A stretch of DNA of 37,657 nucleotides from Actinotalea ferrariae (GTDB lineage Bacteria; Actinomycetota; Actinomycetes; Actinomycetales; Cellulomonadaceae), in contig NZ_JACVQL010000148.1 of assembly GCF_019733465.1 (NCBI RefSeq), forward strand, positions 1-37,657. Reading direction: 5' to 3'. A program made the position numbers and the translations under genes. Below, piece after piece: positions 1-8,007 of the stretch. Each line of letters opens with the position of its first letter. The first letter of the stretch is position 1. The notes under the pieces were generated by a model that saw nothing but the letters and a program-made list of their open reading frames with translations, did no database searches and was not told the origin of the DNA.

Positions 1-83
1 GCGCCCCGCTCGGCCGTGCGGCCGGCGCTGGCCTCGGTTCGCCGATCCGCGGTGCGGTCCGCCCGGGCCGGGCTGCGCCGCTC

Positions 84-1394
84 ATGGTCCTCGGGGCGGC
101 GGTCCTGTGGGGCACGACGGGCACCGCACAGGCGATCGGCGGGGTGCACGACCCCGTCGTCGTGGGCGCCGCTCGGCTCGCCGTCGGCGGGGCGGCCCTC
201 GTGGTCGTGGCACTCGTGACGGGGGCCGGCCCCGCCCTGGCCCGCTGCCTGCGGCGACCGCTGCTCGGATGGACACTGCTCGCCGCCGTCGCGACCGCGG
301 TGTACCAGGCCGCGTTCTTCTCCGCCGTCGCCGGTACCGGCGTCGCCACGGGGACGGTCGTGGCGCTCGGCACCGCACCCGTGGCCACGGGCGTGTGCGG
401 GGCGCTGCTGTTCCGGGAGCGGCTCACGCGTCGGTGGCTGGCTGCGACGGCACTCGCCGTGGCGGGCTGCGTCTGCCTCGTGCTCCTCGGCACGGGCGCC
501 GCCGCGAGCGGCAGCGGCGCGGGCGCGCTGACCGTGCGGCCGGCCGGTGTGGGCCTCGCCGTGCTCGCGGGCGTCTGCTACGCGCTGTACACGTCGGGCG
601 CCAAGGCTCTGCTCGACGCCGACGTGCCGGTGGTCCCGGCGATGGCCGTGACGCTCGGGCTCGGCGCGGTGCTGCTCGCGCCGGTGCTCGTCACACGCGG
701 CGCGGAGCTCGCAGGTGGCCGCTCGTTGCTCCTCGTCGCCTGGCTCGGCCTCGTCACGACCGGCGCCGCGTACCTGTTCTTCGCGCGCGGCCTGCGTCGC
801 CTGCCGGCGGGCACGGTCGGGACCCTGAGCCTCGCCGAGCCGCTCACCGCCGCCGCCCTCGGCCTCCTGGCGCTCGGCGAGCGGCCGCCCGTCGGCGCCG
901 TCGTCGGCGGGGTGAGCCTGCTCGCCGGCCTCGTGCTCGCGGCGGTGAGGCCGACGAGAGCCGAGCGCGACGGGCAGCCCGAGCCGGTTGCCCCTGGGCC
1001 GCCGGCTGAGTGGACCGAGCACGACGAACAGGTGGAGGCGGTCCACGCTGTGGCGCCGGCCGGGCGGAGCGAGCCGGTAGAACCCGTCGGGCGAGCGGAG
1101 GCTACCGGGGCGGTCGGGCGGCGCGGCGCGGTGGACCGAGCCGAGCGGAGCGAGCCGGGCGAGCCGGTCGGGCGAGCGAAAGCGACCGGGGCGGTCGCAC
1201 GGCGTGACGCGGAGGAGCGAGCCGAGCGGAGCGAGCCGGTCGAGCCGGTCGGGCGAGCCGAGGTGACCCGGGCGGTCGGGCGGCGCGGCGCGGTGGACCG
1301 AGCCGAGCGGACGCGGACGGTCGGGCGCGTCGAGCAGCCGGGGACCAGCGACTCGGTCGGTCGGAGCGAGGCGGCGGAGCCGGTCGCCGGCTGA
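84..1394 (+). CDS. EamA/DMT-family membrane transporter with repeat-rich C-terminal tail
   Basis: This is a ten-helix drug/metabolite transporter of the EamA type, an inner-membrane exporter of small metabolites; the substrate cannot be read from sequence. Two homologous halves of hydrophobic helices fill residues 1 to about 290. The first helix carries WGTTGTAQA, and the second half has the typical motif with TGAAYLFFARGLRRLPAGTV followed by LAEPL. The frame is open to the left edge of the window with no ATG, GTG or TTG before the ATG at 84, so the true start may lie outside; starting at 84 places helix 1 at the very N-terminus. Residues 291-436 form a hydrophilic, Arg/Glu-rich cytoplasmic tail that EamA proteins normally lack, including three 27-residue repeats. 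It converges on the flavin dehydrogenase with a 19-bp gap. Confidence 0.85.
   Translation: MVLGAAVLWGTTGTAQAIGGVHDPVVVGAARLAVGGAALVVVALVTGAGPALARCLRRPLLGWTLLAAVATAVYQAAFFSAVAGTGVATGTVVALGTAPVATGVCGALLFRERLTRRWLAATALAVAGCVCLVLLGTGAAASGSGAGALTVRPAGVGLAVLAGVCYALYTSGAKALLDADVPVVPAMAVTLGLGAVLLAPVLVTRGAELAGGRSLLLVAWLGLVTTGAAYLFFARGLRRLPAGTVGTLSLAEPLTAAALGLLALGERPPVGAVVGGVSLLAGLVLAAVRPTRAERDGQPEPVAPGPPAEWTEHDEQVEAVHAVAPAGRSEPVEPVGRAEATGAVGRRGAVDRAERSEPGEPVGRAKATGAVARRDAEERAERSEPVEPVGRAEVTRAVGRRGAVDRAERTRTVGRVEQPGTSDSVGRSEAAEPVAG
1065..1307 (+). repeat. Three 81-bp in-frame tandem repeats in the EamA gene tail
   Basis: Copies lie at 1065-1145, 1146-1226 and 1227-1307 and encode residues 328-408. Each begins RSEP(V/G)EPVGRA and ends with (V/E)(D/E)RAE. 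The copies are imperfect, so the array is probably not very recent. A degenerate fourth start (RTRTVGRVE) follows. Confidence 0.85.
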
Positions 1395-1413
1395 CGTCGT
1401 GGGCTGACGGCGC

Positions 1414-3135
1414 TCAGTCGCCCAGGTGCGCGGCGACCGAGCGGCCGGCGACGCGACCCGAGAACAGGCACCCGCCGAGGAAGGTGCCCTCGAGCGCTCG
1501 GTGACCGTGCATGCCGCCCCCGCCGAAGCCGCTGGCCTCGCCTGCCGCCCAGACGCCGTCGAGCACGGTGCCGTCCTCGCGCAGCACGCGACCCTCGAGG
1601 TCCGTGTGCAGGCCGCCGAGCGTCTTGCGCGTCAGCACCGAGAGCCGCACGGCGAGCAGCGGCCCGTCGGACGGCTCGAGCAGCGGTGCGGGCGGTGCGA
1701 CGCGGATGACGCGGTCCACGACGTACCGCCGCGCCATCGCGGTCGCGACGACCTGCGGGTCCTTGCCGAGGCCCGTCGTCACCTGCGCGTCGCGCGCGCG
1801 GATGGTGCGCTCAAGGGCCGCGGGGTCGATCCGGTCCTCGCCCGTGAGGGCGTTCATGCCACGGGCGAGGCCTGCGGGCGTGTCCGCCCAGACGAACTCG
1901 TCGCTCAGCTCGGCGAACCGCTCGACCGGGAGCACGGCACCCGGGAGGACCCGCTGGAGCACGGCGCGCGTGTCCTTGCCGGTGAGGTCGGGGTTCTGCT
2001 CCGAGCCCGACAGGGCGAACTCCGTCGCCATGATTGTCTTGTTGAGGACGAACCACGAGTGGTCGTCACCGCGCGCGACGACGTGCCGCAGCGCACCGAG
2101 CGCGTCGAAGCCGGGGAAGAGCGGCGCGGGCAGCCGATCGCCGTCGGCGTCGAGCCACAGCGAGCTGGGGCCGGGCAGGATCCGGATGCCGTGGCGGCTC
2201 CACACGGGGGAGTGGTTCGCGATCCCCTCGGGGTAGTGCCACATGCGACCGCCGTGCACGACGGCGCCGCCGGCCGCCGCGGTGGCCGCGATCATGCGTC
2301 CGTCGACGTGGTCCGGCACGCCCGAGAGCATGCGGTCCGGGAGCCGCCCGTGGTCGGCCGGCCAGGCCGCCCGCACGAGGTCGTGGTTGCCGCCGATCCC
2401 GCCCGACGTCACGACGACCGCGGGTGCGTCGACCTCGAACGTCCCGACGACCTGCCGGCTCGACGGCGCGCCCCGCTCGGCGTCGTCGTCGGCCAGGAGC
2501 TCGCCGCGCACGCCCGTCACGCGCCCGCCGGTGGTGACGAGGTCGGTGACGCGGTGGCGGAACCGGAGGTCGGCGAGCCCGGCGGCCCGCGCCTCGCGCA
2601 GCGCCGCGACGAACGGCGCGCAGATCGCGGGTCCGGTGCCCCACGTGATGTGGAAGCGCGGCACGGAGTTGCCGTGGCCGCCCGCGAGGTAGCCGCCGCG
2701 CTCGGCCCACTGGACCGCAGGGAAGAAGCGGACGCCCTTCCCGTGCAGCCACGCCCGCATCGGGCCCGCCGCGAAGTCCACGAACGCCTCGGCCCAGCGA
2801 CGCGGGTTGTCGTCGAGCGGGTCGTCCGGGTCGAAGGCCGCGGAGCCGTGCCAGTCGGCGAGCGCGAGCTCGGCGCTGTCCCGCACGCGCAGCCGTCGCT
2901 GCTCGGGCGAGTCGACGAGGAACAGCCCGCCGAACGACCACCACGCCTGACCGCCGAGGCTCGCGGCCGGCTCCTGCTCGAGCAGCAGCACCCGTTGGCC
3001 GGCCGCGGTCAGCTCGGTGGCGGCGACGAGCCCCGCCAGCCCTGCTCCCACGACGACGGCGTCGACGCCCGCCCGAGGTCCTGCGCCTGAGGCGCGAGCG
3101 GATGCGCGAGCGAGCCCGGTGACGACGTCGTCCAT
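1414..3135 (-). CDS. FAD-binding dehydrogenase (COG3573, fumarate reductase/3-ketosteroid dehydrogenase-like)
   Basis: A flavoprotein oxidoreductase of the FAD-binding_2 family; the physiological substrate is unknown. The N-terminal Rossmann motif is VVVGAGLAGLVAATEL, followed by the LLLEQEPAASLGGQAWWSFGG stretch that marks the COG3573 subgroup. The C-terminal FAD motif is GVWAAGEASGFGGGGMHGHR, ending ALEGTFLGGCLFSGRVAGR. Length, about 573 residues, suits the family (about 550). The ATG at 3135 was preferred over the GTG at 3144 because a TAGGGT box sits exactly 7 bases upstream of it, the geometry of a leaderless actinobacterial start; the GTG would overlap that box. There is no signal peptide, so it should be cytoplasmic. 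It converges on the EamA gene. Confidence 0.85.
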   Translation of the reverse strand: MDDVVTGLARASARASGAGPRAGVDAVVVGAGLAGLVAATELTAAGQRVLLLEQEPAASLGGQAWWSFGGLFLVDSPEQRRLRVRDSAELALADWHGSAAFDPDDPLDDNPRRWAEAFVDFAAGPMRAWLHGKGVRFFPAVQWAERGGYLAGGHGNSVPRFHITWGTGPAICAPFVAALREARAAGLADLRFRHRVTDLVTTGGRVTGVRGELLADDDAERGAPSSRQVVGTFEVDAPAVVVTSGGIGGNHDLVRAAWPADHGRLPDRMLSGVPDHVDGRMIAATAAAGGAVVHGGRMWHYPEGIANHSPVWSRHGIRILPGPSSLWLDADGDRLPAPLFPGFDALGALRHVVARGDDHSWFVLNKTIMATEFALSGSEQNPDLTGKDTRAVLQRVLPGAVLPVERFAELSDEFVWADTPAGLARGMNALTGEDRIDPAALERTIRARDAQVTTGLGKDPQVVATAMARRYVVDRVIRVAPPAPLLEPSDGPLLAVRLSVLTRKTLGGLHTDLEGRVLREDGTVLDGVWAAGEASGFGGGGMHGHRALEGTFLGGCLFSGRVAGRSVAAHLGD

Positions 3136-3142
3136 GGACCGC

Positions 3143-3148
3143 ACCCTA
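3143..3148 (-). promoter_or_regulatory. -10 box TAGGGT for the FAD dehydrogenase
   Basis: TAGGGT on the minus strand, 7 bases before the ATG at 3135, predicts a leaderless mRNA. No clear -35 element is seen. Confidence 0.5.
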
Positions 3149-3225
3149 GGGGCCGTCCGCGATCTCGGGGAGGGCCGTCGGTGTCACGGCGCCGTGCGGC
3201 GTCCGCTCGTGTCGACGACCGCGCG

Positions 3226-3999
3226 TCATGCGTCCGGAGTGGAGCCCCCGGCCGTGGTCGACCGGCGCGCCTCGGACGCGGGGACAGGCGGACGGCGGCC
3301 CACCTGCATGCGCGGCACCAGGAGCCCGAGGACGGCGAGACCGGCGACCAGCCCTCCGACCAGCAGAGGCCAGCCCTCCCGCGGGACCTGTGCCCCCGAC
3401 ACGGCGGGCGTCGGGTCGGGCTCGGCGAGCAGGACACCCCTGTGGTGGTCCGGGGCGTCGGACGGACGGGGCCACAGGCCCGTCTCCGACGCGGCGACGA
3501 GCGCCGCCACGTCCTCTTCGGCGACCTCGAAGACCGGGTCGCACAGGGACGACTCGAACCCGGGCTCGCGATACGGGATGAGGTAGTGCTCGCCGATCTC
3601 CAGGGGACTGCTCCACTCGTCCCGCGGGCGCTCGACCTCGACCCGGCGGGGCACCGGCGGACCGAACGCCCCGGTGACGTCGAGCTGCGTGACGTACGGC
3701 CCGCTCGTCGGGTCCCCGACCTCGGTCACCGTCCCAAGGACGACACCCGCGTACGCCCCGCGCCAGTCCTCGGGCGTCGCCCTCGCCCCGGTCGCCACGG
3801 TCCCCGGCGCGCTCCCGGCCGCGAATCCCATCGCGTCGAACTCGAAGGGCGCGCAGCTCAGGGCCACTGCTGGGGCCGCAGGTCCCGCCAGGGGAAGGGT
3901 CAGTGCTGCGGCGACCGTGAGAGCGGCGCGCCGACGGGGGGTGCGACGTGTGCCCGAGGCCCCGCGGACCTGGGTCTCGGACCGGACGTCATCGCGCAC
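3226..3999 (-). CDS. Secreted, membrane-anchored protein with NTR/TIMP-like domain
   Basis: The function is not established. A basic N-terminus (RRTPRRR) and hydrophobic segment (AALTVAAALTLPLAGPAAPA) ending AVALS form a signal peptide of about 46 residues. The mature part begins with SCAP, continues with YAGVVLGTVTEV, a region ending in VEVERP, then IGEHYLIPY and SSLCDPVFEV. This N-terminal Cys, small beta-barrel and later Cys order resembles the netrin/TIMP-like OB-fold found in actinobacterial surface proteins (inference). A proline-rich linker precedes a C-terminal transmembrane helix (LLVGGLVAGLAVLGLLVP) and a basic tail, so the domain should face outwards. The start is GTG with GGAG a few bases upstream. 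The NTR assignment rests on pattern only. Confidence 0.65.
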   Translation of the reverse strand: MRDDVRSETQVRGASGTRRTPRRRAALTVAAALTLPLAGPAAPAVALSCAPFEFDAMGFAAGSAPGTVATGARATPEDWRGAYAGVVLGTVTEVGDPTSGPYVTQLDVTGAFGPPVPRRVEVERPRDEWSSPLEIGEHYLIPYREPGFESSLCDPVFEVAEEDVAALVAASETGLWPRPSDAPDHHRGVLLAEPDPTPAVSGAQVPREGWPLLVGGLVAGLAVLGLLVPRMQVGRRPPVPASEARRSTTAGGSTPDA

Positions 4000-4110
4000 G
4001 CGTGCTCCACACCTCGGATCGGCTGTCTACCGGACGTATGTCGTCGCGCCCACCGACCTTGCGCGCGGCGTCAGACCCCCGTCCCGTGCCGCGCTGGGCA
4101 CGCCCCGCGC

Positions 4111-4644
4111 TCAGAACCGGTACGTCGTCTGCCCGTGCTCGTCCCCGAAGACGATCGCCTTCGTGGGCAGGACGCGGAACACGCGGGCGCGGCCCCTCGC
4201 GCTGAGGTCCGGACCCGCCTCGACGAACTCCTCGCCGTCCACCTCGAAGTGCCAGTCGTCGCCGTACTTGGCGTACCAGGCGGCGGCGAGCTCCCCCAGG
4301 TCTTCGGCGTCCGTGACGTGCACCGCCGTGCCCTCGACGACGACGTCCTTGCCGGTCCTCCAGCCGTCGGCGCCCGTCGCGCCGGTCGTCATGGCGACGT
4401 GCGGGTTGCCCCTCAGGTTCCGGTGCTTCTGCTCCTCGGCGCCCGTGCAGAACGCGAAGCTGCCGTCCCGCCACACGCCCACGAGCGGGACCGCGTGGGG
4501 ACGGCCGTCGGCGCGCACGGTGACGATCCAGTACAGCTGCGCCTCGGTGAGCAGGCGCTCGACGGCCTCCCACGGGGGCGGCTCGGCCGTCGCGTCGCCG
4601 TACCGCGGGTCGATCACTCCGGTGCTCGTGCGTGGTGCGTCCAT
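4111..4644 (-). CDS. Pyridoxamine 5'-phosphate oxidase (PPOX) family protein
   Basis: A split-barrel flavin- or F420-binding protein of the PPOX superfamily, 177 residues. The core strand pattern is YWIVTVRADGRPHAVPLVGVWRDG, then FAFCTGAEEQKHRNLRGNPHVAMTTG, which supplies the phosphate-binding lysine/arginine region, and VVVEGTAVHV. The C-terminus (VFRVLPTKAIVFGDE) is typical of actinobacterial members that use F420 or FMN to reduce small molecules. The substrate cannot be assigned. It is probably cytoplasmic. It lies downstream of glgX on the same strand with a 122-bp gap carrying a short tandem repeat, so co-transcription is uncertain. Confidence 0.8.
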   Translation of the reverse strand: MDAPRTSTGVIDPRYGDATAEPPPWEAVERLLTEAQLYWIVTVRADGRPHAVPLVGVWRDGSFAFCTGAEEQKHRNLRGNPHVAMTTGATGADGWRTGKDVVVEGTAVHVTDAEDLGELAAAWYAKYGDDWHFEVDGEEFVEAGPDLSARGRARVFRVLPTKAIVFGDEHGQTTYRF

Positions 4645-4694
4645 GCACGGTCCGACCAGCCGGGCGCGCCCAACTCATCGGCCTCGTCGGCCCT

Positions 4695-4740
4695 GGCAGG
4701 CGCAGGTCCGGGCAGGCGCAGGTCCGGGCAGGCGCACCGT
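4695..4740. repeat. 16-bp direct repeats in the glgX-PPOX gap
   Basis: Unit GGCAGGCGCAGGTCCG occurs perfectly at 4695-4710 and 4711-4726, with a partial third copy from 4727. The function is unknown; it may be simple slippage. Confidence 0.8.
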
Positions 4741-4766
4741 CCTGGCCGCCGCAGGTCCCGGCGGGC

Positions 4767-6959
4767 TCAGGTCGTGTAGACCCGCATGCTCAGCGGGTCG
4801 AGCGCCGTGCGCTCGCCGGCGGCCGGGTGGAGGACCCCGTTGATCGCGGCGCTGCGCTGCTCCTCGGGGTGCTCCCACGTCGAGTCCCAGCGCAGCTCCC
4901 AGCGCTCCTGGGGTCCGCGCGCGAGCACGACCTCGGCGACGTCGAGCGTGCCGTTCACCACGAGCAGCGCGCTCGCGCCCGACGGCGTCGAGCGCACCAT
5001 CTGCAGCGTGCGCACGCCCGCGTCGTGCCAGGTGTGGTGGTCGAACGGGCCGCCGTCGGCGAGCCGCCAGTCGAGGTCGGGCCACGGCGCGCCGGCCCGC
5101 GGCTGGCCGCGGAAGAAGCTGCTCGTGCGCAGGGCGGGGTGCGTGCTGCGCAGCCGCAGCAGGTGGCGCGTCGTGGCCAGCAGGTCCCGCTGCCACGGCT
5201 CGAGCTCCCAGTCGACCCACGACGTCTCGTCGTCGAGGCAGTAGGCGTTGTTGTTGCCGCGCTGGGTCCGGCCGATCTCGTCGCCCGCGGTGATCATGGG
5301 CGTGCCCGCGGCGAGCAGCAGCGTGCCCAGCAGGTTGCGCATCGACCGGCGACGCAGCGGCATGACCTCGGGGACGACGACCTCGTCGCGCACCGGTCCT
5401 TCGACGCCGTGGTTCCACGAGCGGTTGTCGTCCGTGCCGTCCCGGTTCTGCTCTCCGTTGGCCTCGTTGCGCTTGTGCTCGTAGGAGACGAGGTCGGCGA
5501 GCGTGAAGCCGTCGTGCGCGGTGACGTAGTTGATCGAGGCCACGACGCCGCGCATGAGCGGCGGGTCGCTGTAGCCGAACAGGTCGGCCGAGCCCGCGAG
5601 CCGCGTCGCGAGGTCCCGCACGCCGTGGCCCGGTCGTCCGTGCGCCGCCTGGGCGGGGTCCGCGAGCCAGAACGAGCGGACCGCGTTGCGGAAGCGGTCG
5701 TTCCACTCGCCGAGCGGTTCGGGGAACGCACCCGTGCGCCAGCCGCCCGGGCCGACGTCCCACGGCTCCGCGATGAGCTTGGTGCCGGCGAGGACGGGGT
5801 CGGTCTGCAGGGCGACGAGGAACGGGTGGTGGGGCGTGAAGCCGTCGTCGTCCCGCCCGAGCGTCACGGCGAGGTCGAACCGGAACCCGTCGACGCCGAC
5901 GTCGGCGACCCAGTAGCGCAGCGAGTCGAGCGCCATCTGCACGACGCGCGGCCGGCGGAAGTCGAGCGAGTTGCCGCACCCGGTGACGTCGGCGAAGCGC
6001 GCGGGCGTGCCGCCGTCGTGCAGGTAGTAGACGGTCGGGTCGAGGCCCCGCCAGCTCAGCTGGAGCCCGTCGGTACCGCCCTCGCACGTGTGGTTGTAGA
6101 CGACGTCGAGCAGCACCTCGAGGCCCGCCTGGTGCAGCAGGTGGACCATGCCCTTGACCTCGGCGAGGACGGCCTGCGGGCCGGCCTCCTGCGCTGCGCG
6201 CGTCGCGTAGCGCGGCTCGGGGGCGAAGAAGCCGAGCGTGTTGTAGCCCCAGTAGTTCGTCAGTCCGCGGCGCACGAGGTGCGGCTCGCTCGCCGCCGCG
6301 TGGATCGGCAGGAGCTCGATCGTCGTGACGCCGAGCCCGCGCAGGTGGTCGATCGTCGCGGGGTGCGCCAGGCCCGCGTACGTGCCGCGCAGCTCGGGCG
6401 GGACGCCGGGCAGGCGCATGGTCAGCCCGCGCACGTGCGCCTCGTAGATGACGGTGTCCTCCCAGGCGACCTGGGGCCTGGGGACGGGCGGCGCGTCGAA
6501 CCGGTCGTCGACGACCACGGAGTGGGGGACGGCGCCGCGCGAGTCGGTCGGGTCGAGCTCCGGGGTGGAGCCCGGCGAGCCGCCGTGCTCGTCGACGCGG
6601 TGCCCGTGCACCGCCTGCCCGAGCACGACCTCACCCGTCAGGCCGCGCGCGTAGGGGTCGACGAGGAGCTTGGCCGGGTTGTACCGCAGGCCCGCGGCGG
6701 GGTCCCACCGGCCGTGCGCACGGAAGCCGTAGCGCTGACCTGCCTCGACCCCCGGGACATGGGCGTGCCACACACCGTGCTGCGGGCCGCGCAGAGCGAT
6801 CCGCCGCTCGGCCCAGCCGTCCGACGACGACGGGTCCGGGTGGAGCAGGCACAGCTCGACCGCGTCGGCGTGCGACGCGAGGACCGCGACGTCGGCGCCG
6901 CCGTCGACGAGGTGGACGCCGAGGCGGTGGGGGGCGCGGGGCACCGGGGGAGCGCTCAC
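4767..6959 (-). CDS. glgX: Glycogen debranching enzyme GlgX
   Basis: A GH13 isoamylase-type enzyme that hydrolyses alpha-1,6 branches left by glycogen phosphorylase; cytoplasmic. An N-terminal CBM48 domain (about residues 8-130, with YGFRAHGRWDPAAGLRYNPAKLL) precedes the TIM barrel. Catalytic residues fit family motifs: nucleophile Asp362 in DGFRFDLA, acid/base Glu398 in LIAEPWD and transition-state Asp483 in VTAHDGFTL. The GlgX hallmark NRDGTDDNRSWN follows. At 730 residues the length is normal. The start is GTG at 6959, 6 bases after a weak CACTGT -10 box, so the mRNA may be leaderless. It is divergent from etfB across about 197 bp. The downstream end overlaps no neighbour. Confidence 0.95.
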   Translation of the reverse strand: MSAPPVPRAPHRLGVHLVDGGADVAVLASHADAVELCLLHPDPSSSDGWAERRIALRGPQHGVWHAHVPGVEAGQRYGFRAHGRWDPAAGLRYNPAKLLVDPYARGLTGEVVLGQAVHGHRVDEHGGSPGSTPELDPTDSRGAVPHSVVVDDRFDAPPVPRPQVAWEDTVIYEAHVRGLTMRLPGVPPELRGTYAGLAHPATIDHLRGLGVTTIELLPIHAAASEPHLVRRGLTNYWGYNTLGFFAPEPRYATRAAQEAGPQAVLAEVKGMVHLLHQAGLEVLLDVVYNHTCEGGTDGLQLSWRGLDPTVYYLHDGGTPARFADVTGCGNSLDFRRPRVVQMALDSLRYWVADVGVDGFRFDLAVTLGRDDDGFTPHHPFLVALQTDPVLAGTKLIAEPWDVGPGGWRTGAFPEPLGEWNDRFRNAVRSFWLADPAQAAHGRPGHGVRDLATRLAGSADLFGYSDPPLMRGVVASINYVTAHDGFTLADLVSYEHKRNEANGEQNRDGTDDNRSWNHGVEGPVRDEVVVPEVMPLRRRSMRNLLGTLLLAAGTPMITAGDEIGRTQRGNNNAYCLDDETSWVDWELEPWQRDLLATTRHLLRLRSTHPALRTSSFFRGQPRAGAPWPDLDWRLADGGPFDHHTWHDAGVRTLQMVRSTPSGASALLVVNGTLDVAEVVLARGPQERWELRWDSTWEHPEEQRSAAINGVLHPAAGERTALDPLSMRVYTT

Positions 6960-7097
6960 AAGGGAACAGTGTGGACCACGTCGCCGCGGCGTCGGGTCGG
7001 ATGCCCGCCCGCCCCGCGTCCCCCGCGACCGGCTGCGACGCTCACGCGCTCCGGCGTCCCCGCGGCCGGCTGCGACGCCCGCGCGTCGACGCAGCGG

Positions 7098-7103
7098 TAG
7101 CCT
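7098..7103 (+). promoter_or_regulatory. -10 box TAGCCT for etfBA
   Basis: TAGCCT lies about 53 bases before the etfB ATG, giving a short 5' leader that contains a GGAGAG ribosome binding site at 7144-7149, 7 bases from the start. Unlike many genes here, etfB therefore looks leadered. Confidence 0.4.
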
Positions 7104-7156
7104 TCCGGAGGTCGACGAGGGGCGGGTCCGGACCCGCCGGAGTGGAGAGCGTGCTG

Positions 7157-7951
7157 ATGAGGATCGTCGTGTGCGTCAAGCACGTGCCCGACCTGCAGGC
7201 CGAGCGCGGGTTCACCGAGGAGGGCCGCGTCGACCGCAGCCAGGGTGACGGAACCCTCAACGAGCTCGACGAGAACGCGGTCGAGGCGGCGGTGTCGATC
7301 GTCGAGGAGCACGGCGGCGAGGTCGTCGCCGTCACCATGGGCCCCGCCGACGCCGAGGACGCCGTGCGCCGGGCGCTGCAGATGGGCGCCGAGGCCGCCG
7401 TCCACGTGGTCGACGACGCCCTCGAGGGCTCGGACGCGTTCGGCACCGCGCGCGTGCTCGCCGCGGCCGTCCGCAAGCTCGAGGAGGACGGGCCGGTCGA
7501 CCTGGTCGTCACGGGCATGGCGGCGCTCGACGGGCTCATGTCCGTCGTGCCGACGCTCCTGGCCGGGCACCTGCGGCTGCCGCAGGCGACCCTCGCGGCC
7601 GAGCTCACGGTCGACGCCGCCGCGCGCACGGTGCGCGTGCGGCGCGAGCTCGACCACGCGAGCGAGGTCGTCGAGGCGACGCTGCCCGCGCTCGTGAGCG
7701 TGACGGACCAGTCGAACCAGCCGCGCTACCCGAACTTCAAGGCCATCATGGCGGCGCGCAAGAAGGCCGTGACGACGTGGTCCCTCGCCGACCTCGGCAT
7801 CGCGGCGACGGAGGTCGGCGCCGCCGGCGCGCGGACGCAGGTCCTCGAGGCCGCGCCCCGACCGCCGCGCGAGAACCGCGTGCTCGTCACCGACGAGGGC
7901 GACGCCGGCACCCGGCTCGCCGCCTTCCTCGTCGAGAACCGCCTCGTCTGA
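7157..7951 (+). CDS. etfB: Electron transfer flavoprotein subunit beta
   Basis: This is the AMP-binding small subunit of the heterodimeric ETF that carries electrons from flavin dehydrogenases such as acyl-CoA dehydrogenases to the respiratory chain. It starts MRIVVCVKHVPDL, the family N-terminus, and has the conserved DENAVEAAV and VTMGPADAEDAVRRALQMGA segments, SVVPTLLAGHLRLPQ, and PRYPNFKAIMAARKK near residues 193-208. Length is 264 residues, as usual. The ATG at 7157 is chosen for its Shine-Dalgarno. etfA follows after 56 bp, so the two subunits form one operon. The FAD dehydrogenase at 1414-3135 could in principle be a partner, but nothing in sequence shows that. Confidence 0.95.
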   Translation: MRIVVCVKHVPDLQAERGFTEEGRVDRSQGDGTLNELDENAVEAAVSIVEEHGGEVVAVTMGPADAEDAVRRALQMGAEAAVHVVDDALEGSDAFGTARVLAAAVRKLEEDGPVDLVVTGMAALDGLMSVVPTLLAGHLRLPQATLAAELTVDAAARTVRVRRELDHASEVVEATLPALVSVTDQSNQPRYPNFKAIMAARKKAVTTWSLADLGIAATEVGAAGARTQVLEAAPRPPRENRVLVTDEGDAGTRLAAFLVENRLV

Positions 7952-8007
7952 CCCGCACCGCCGCACCGATGGACCACCAGCCCGAACGACCGCCTGCCGG
8001 AGGACCG

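Noticed and set aside
1426-3090. 554-codon open frame on the plus strand opposite the FAD dehydrogenase
   Set aside because: Antisense shadow caused by G/C-rich third positions; the translation has no recognisable domain and the minus-strand protein does.
7018-7086. Imperfect direct repeat around CCGGCTGCGACGC before etfB
   Set aside because: Only two partly matching copies; compositional similarity in GC-rich DNA is a sufficient explanation.
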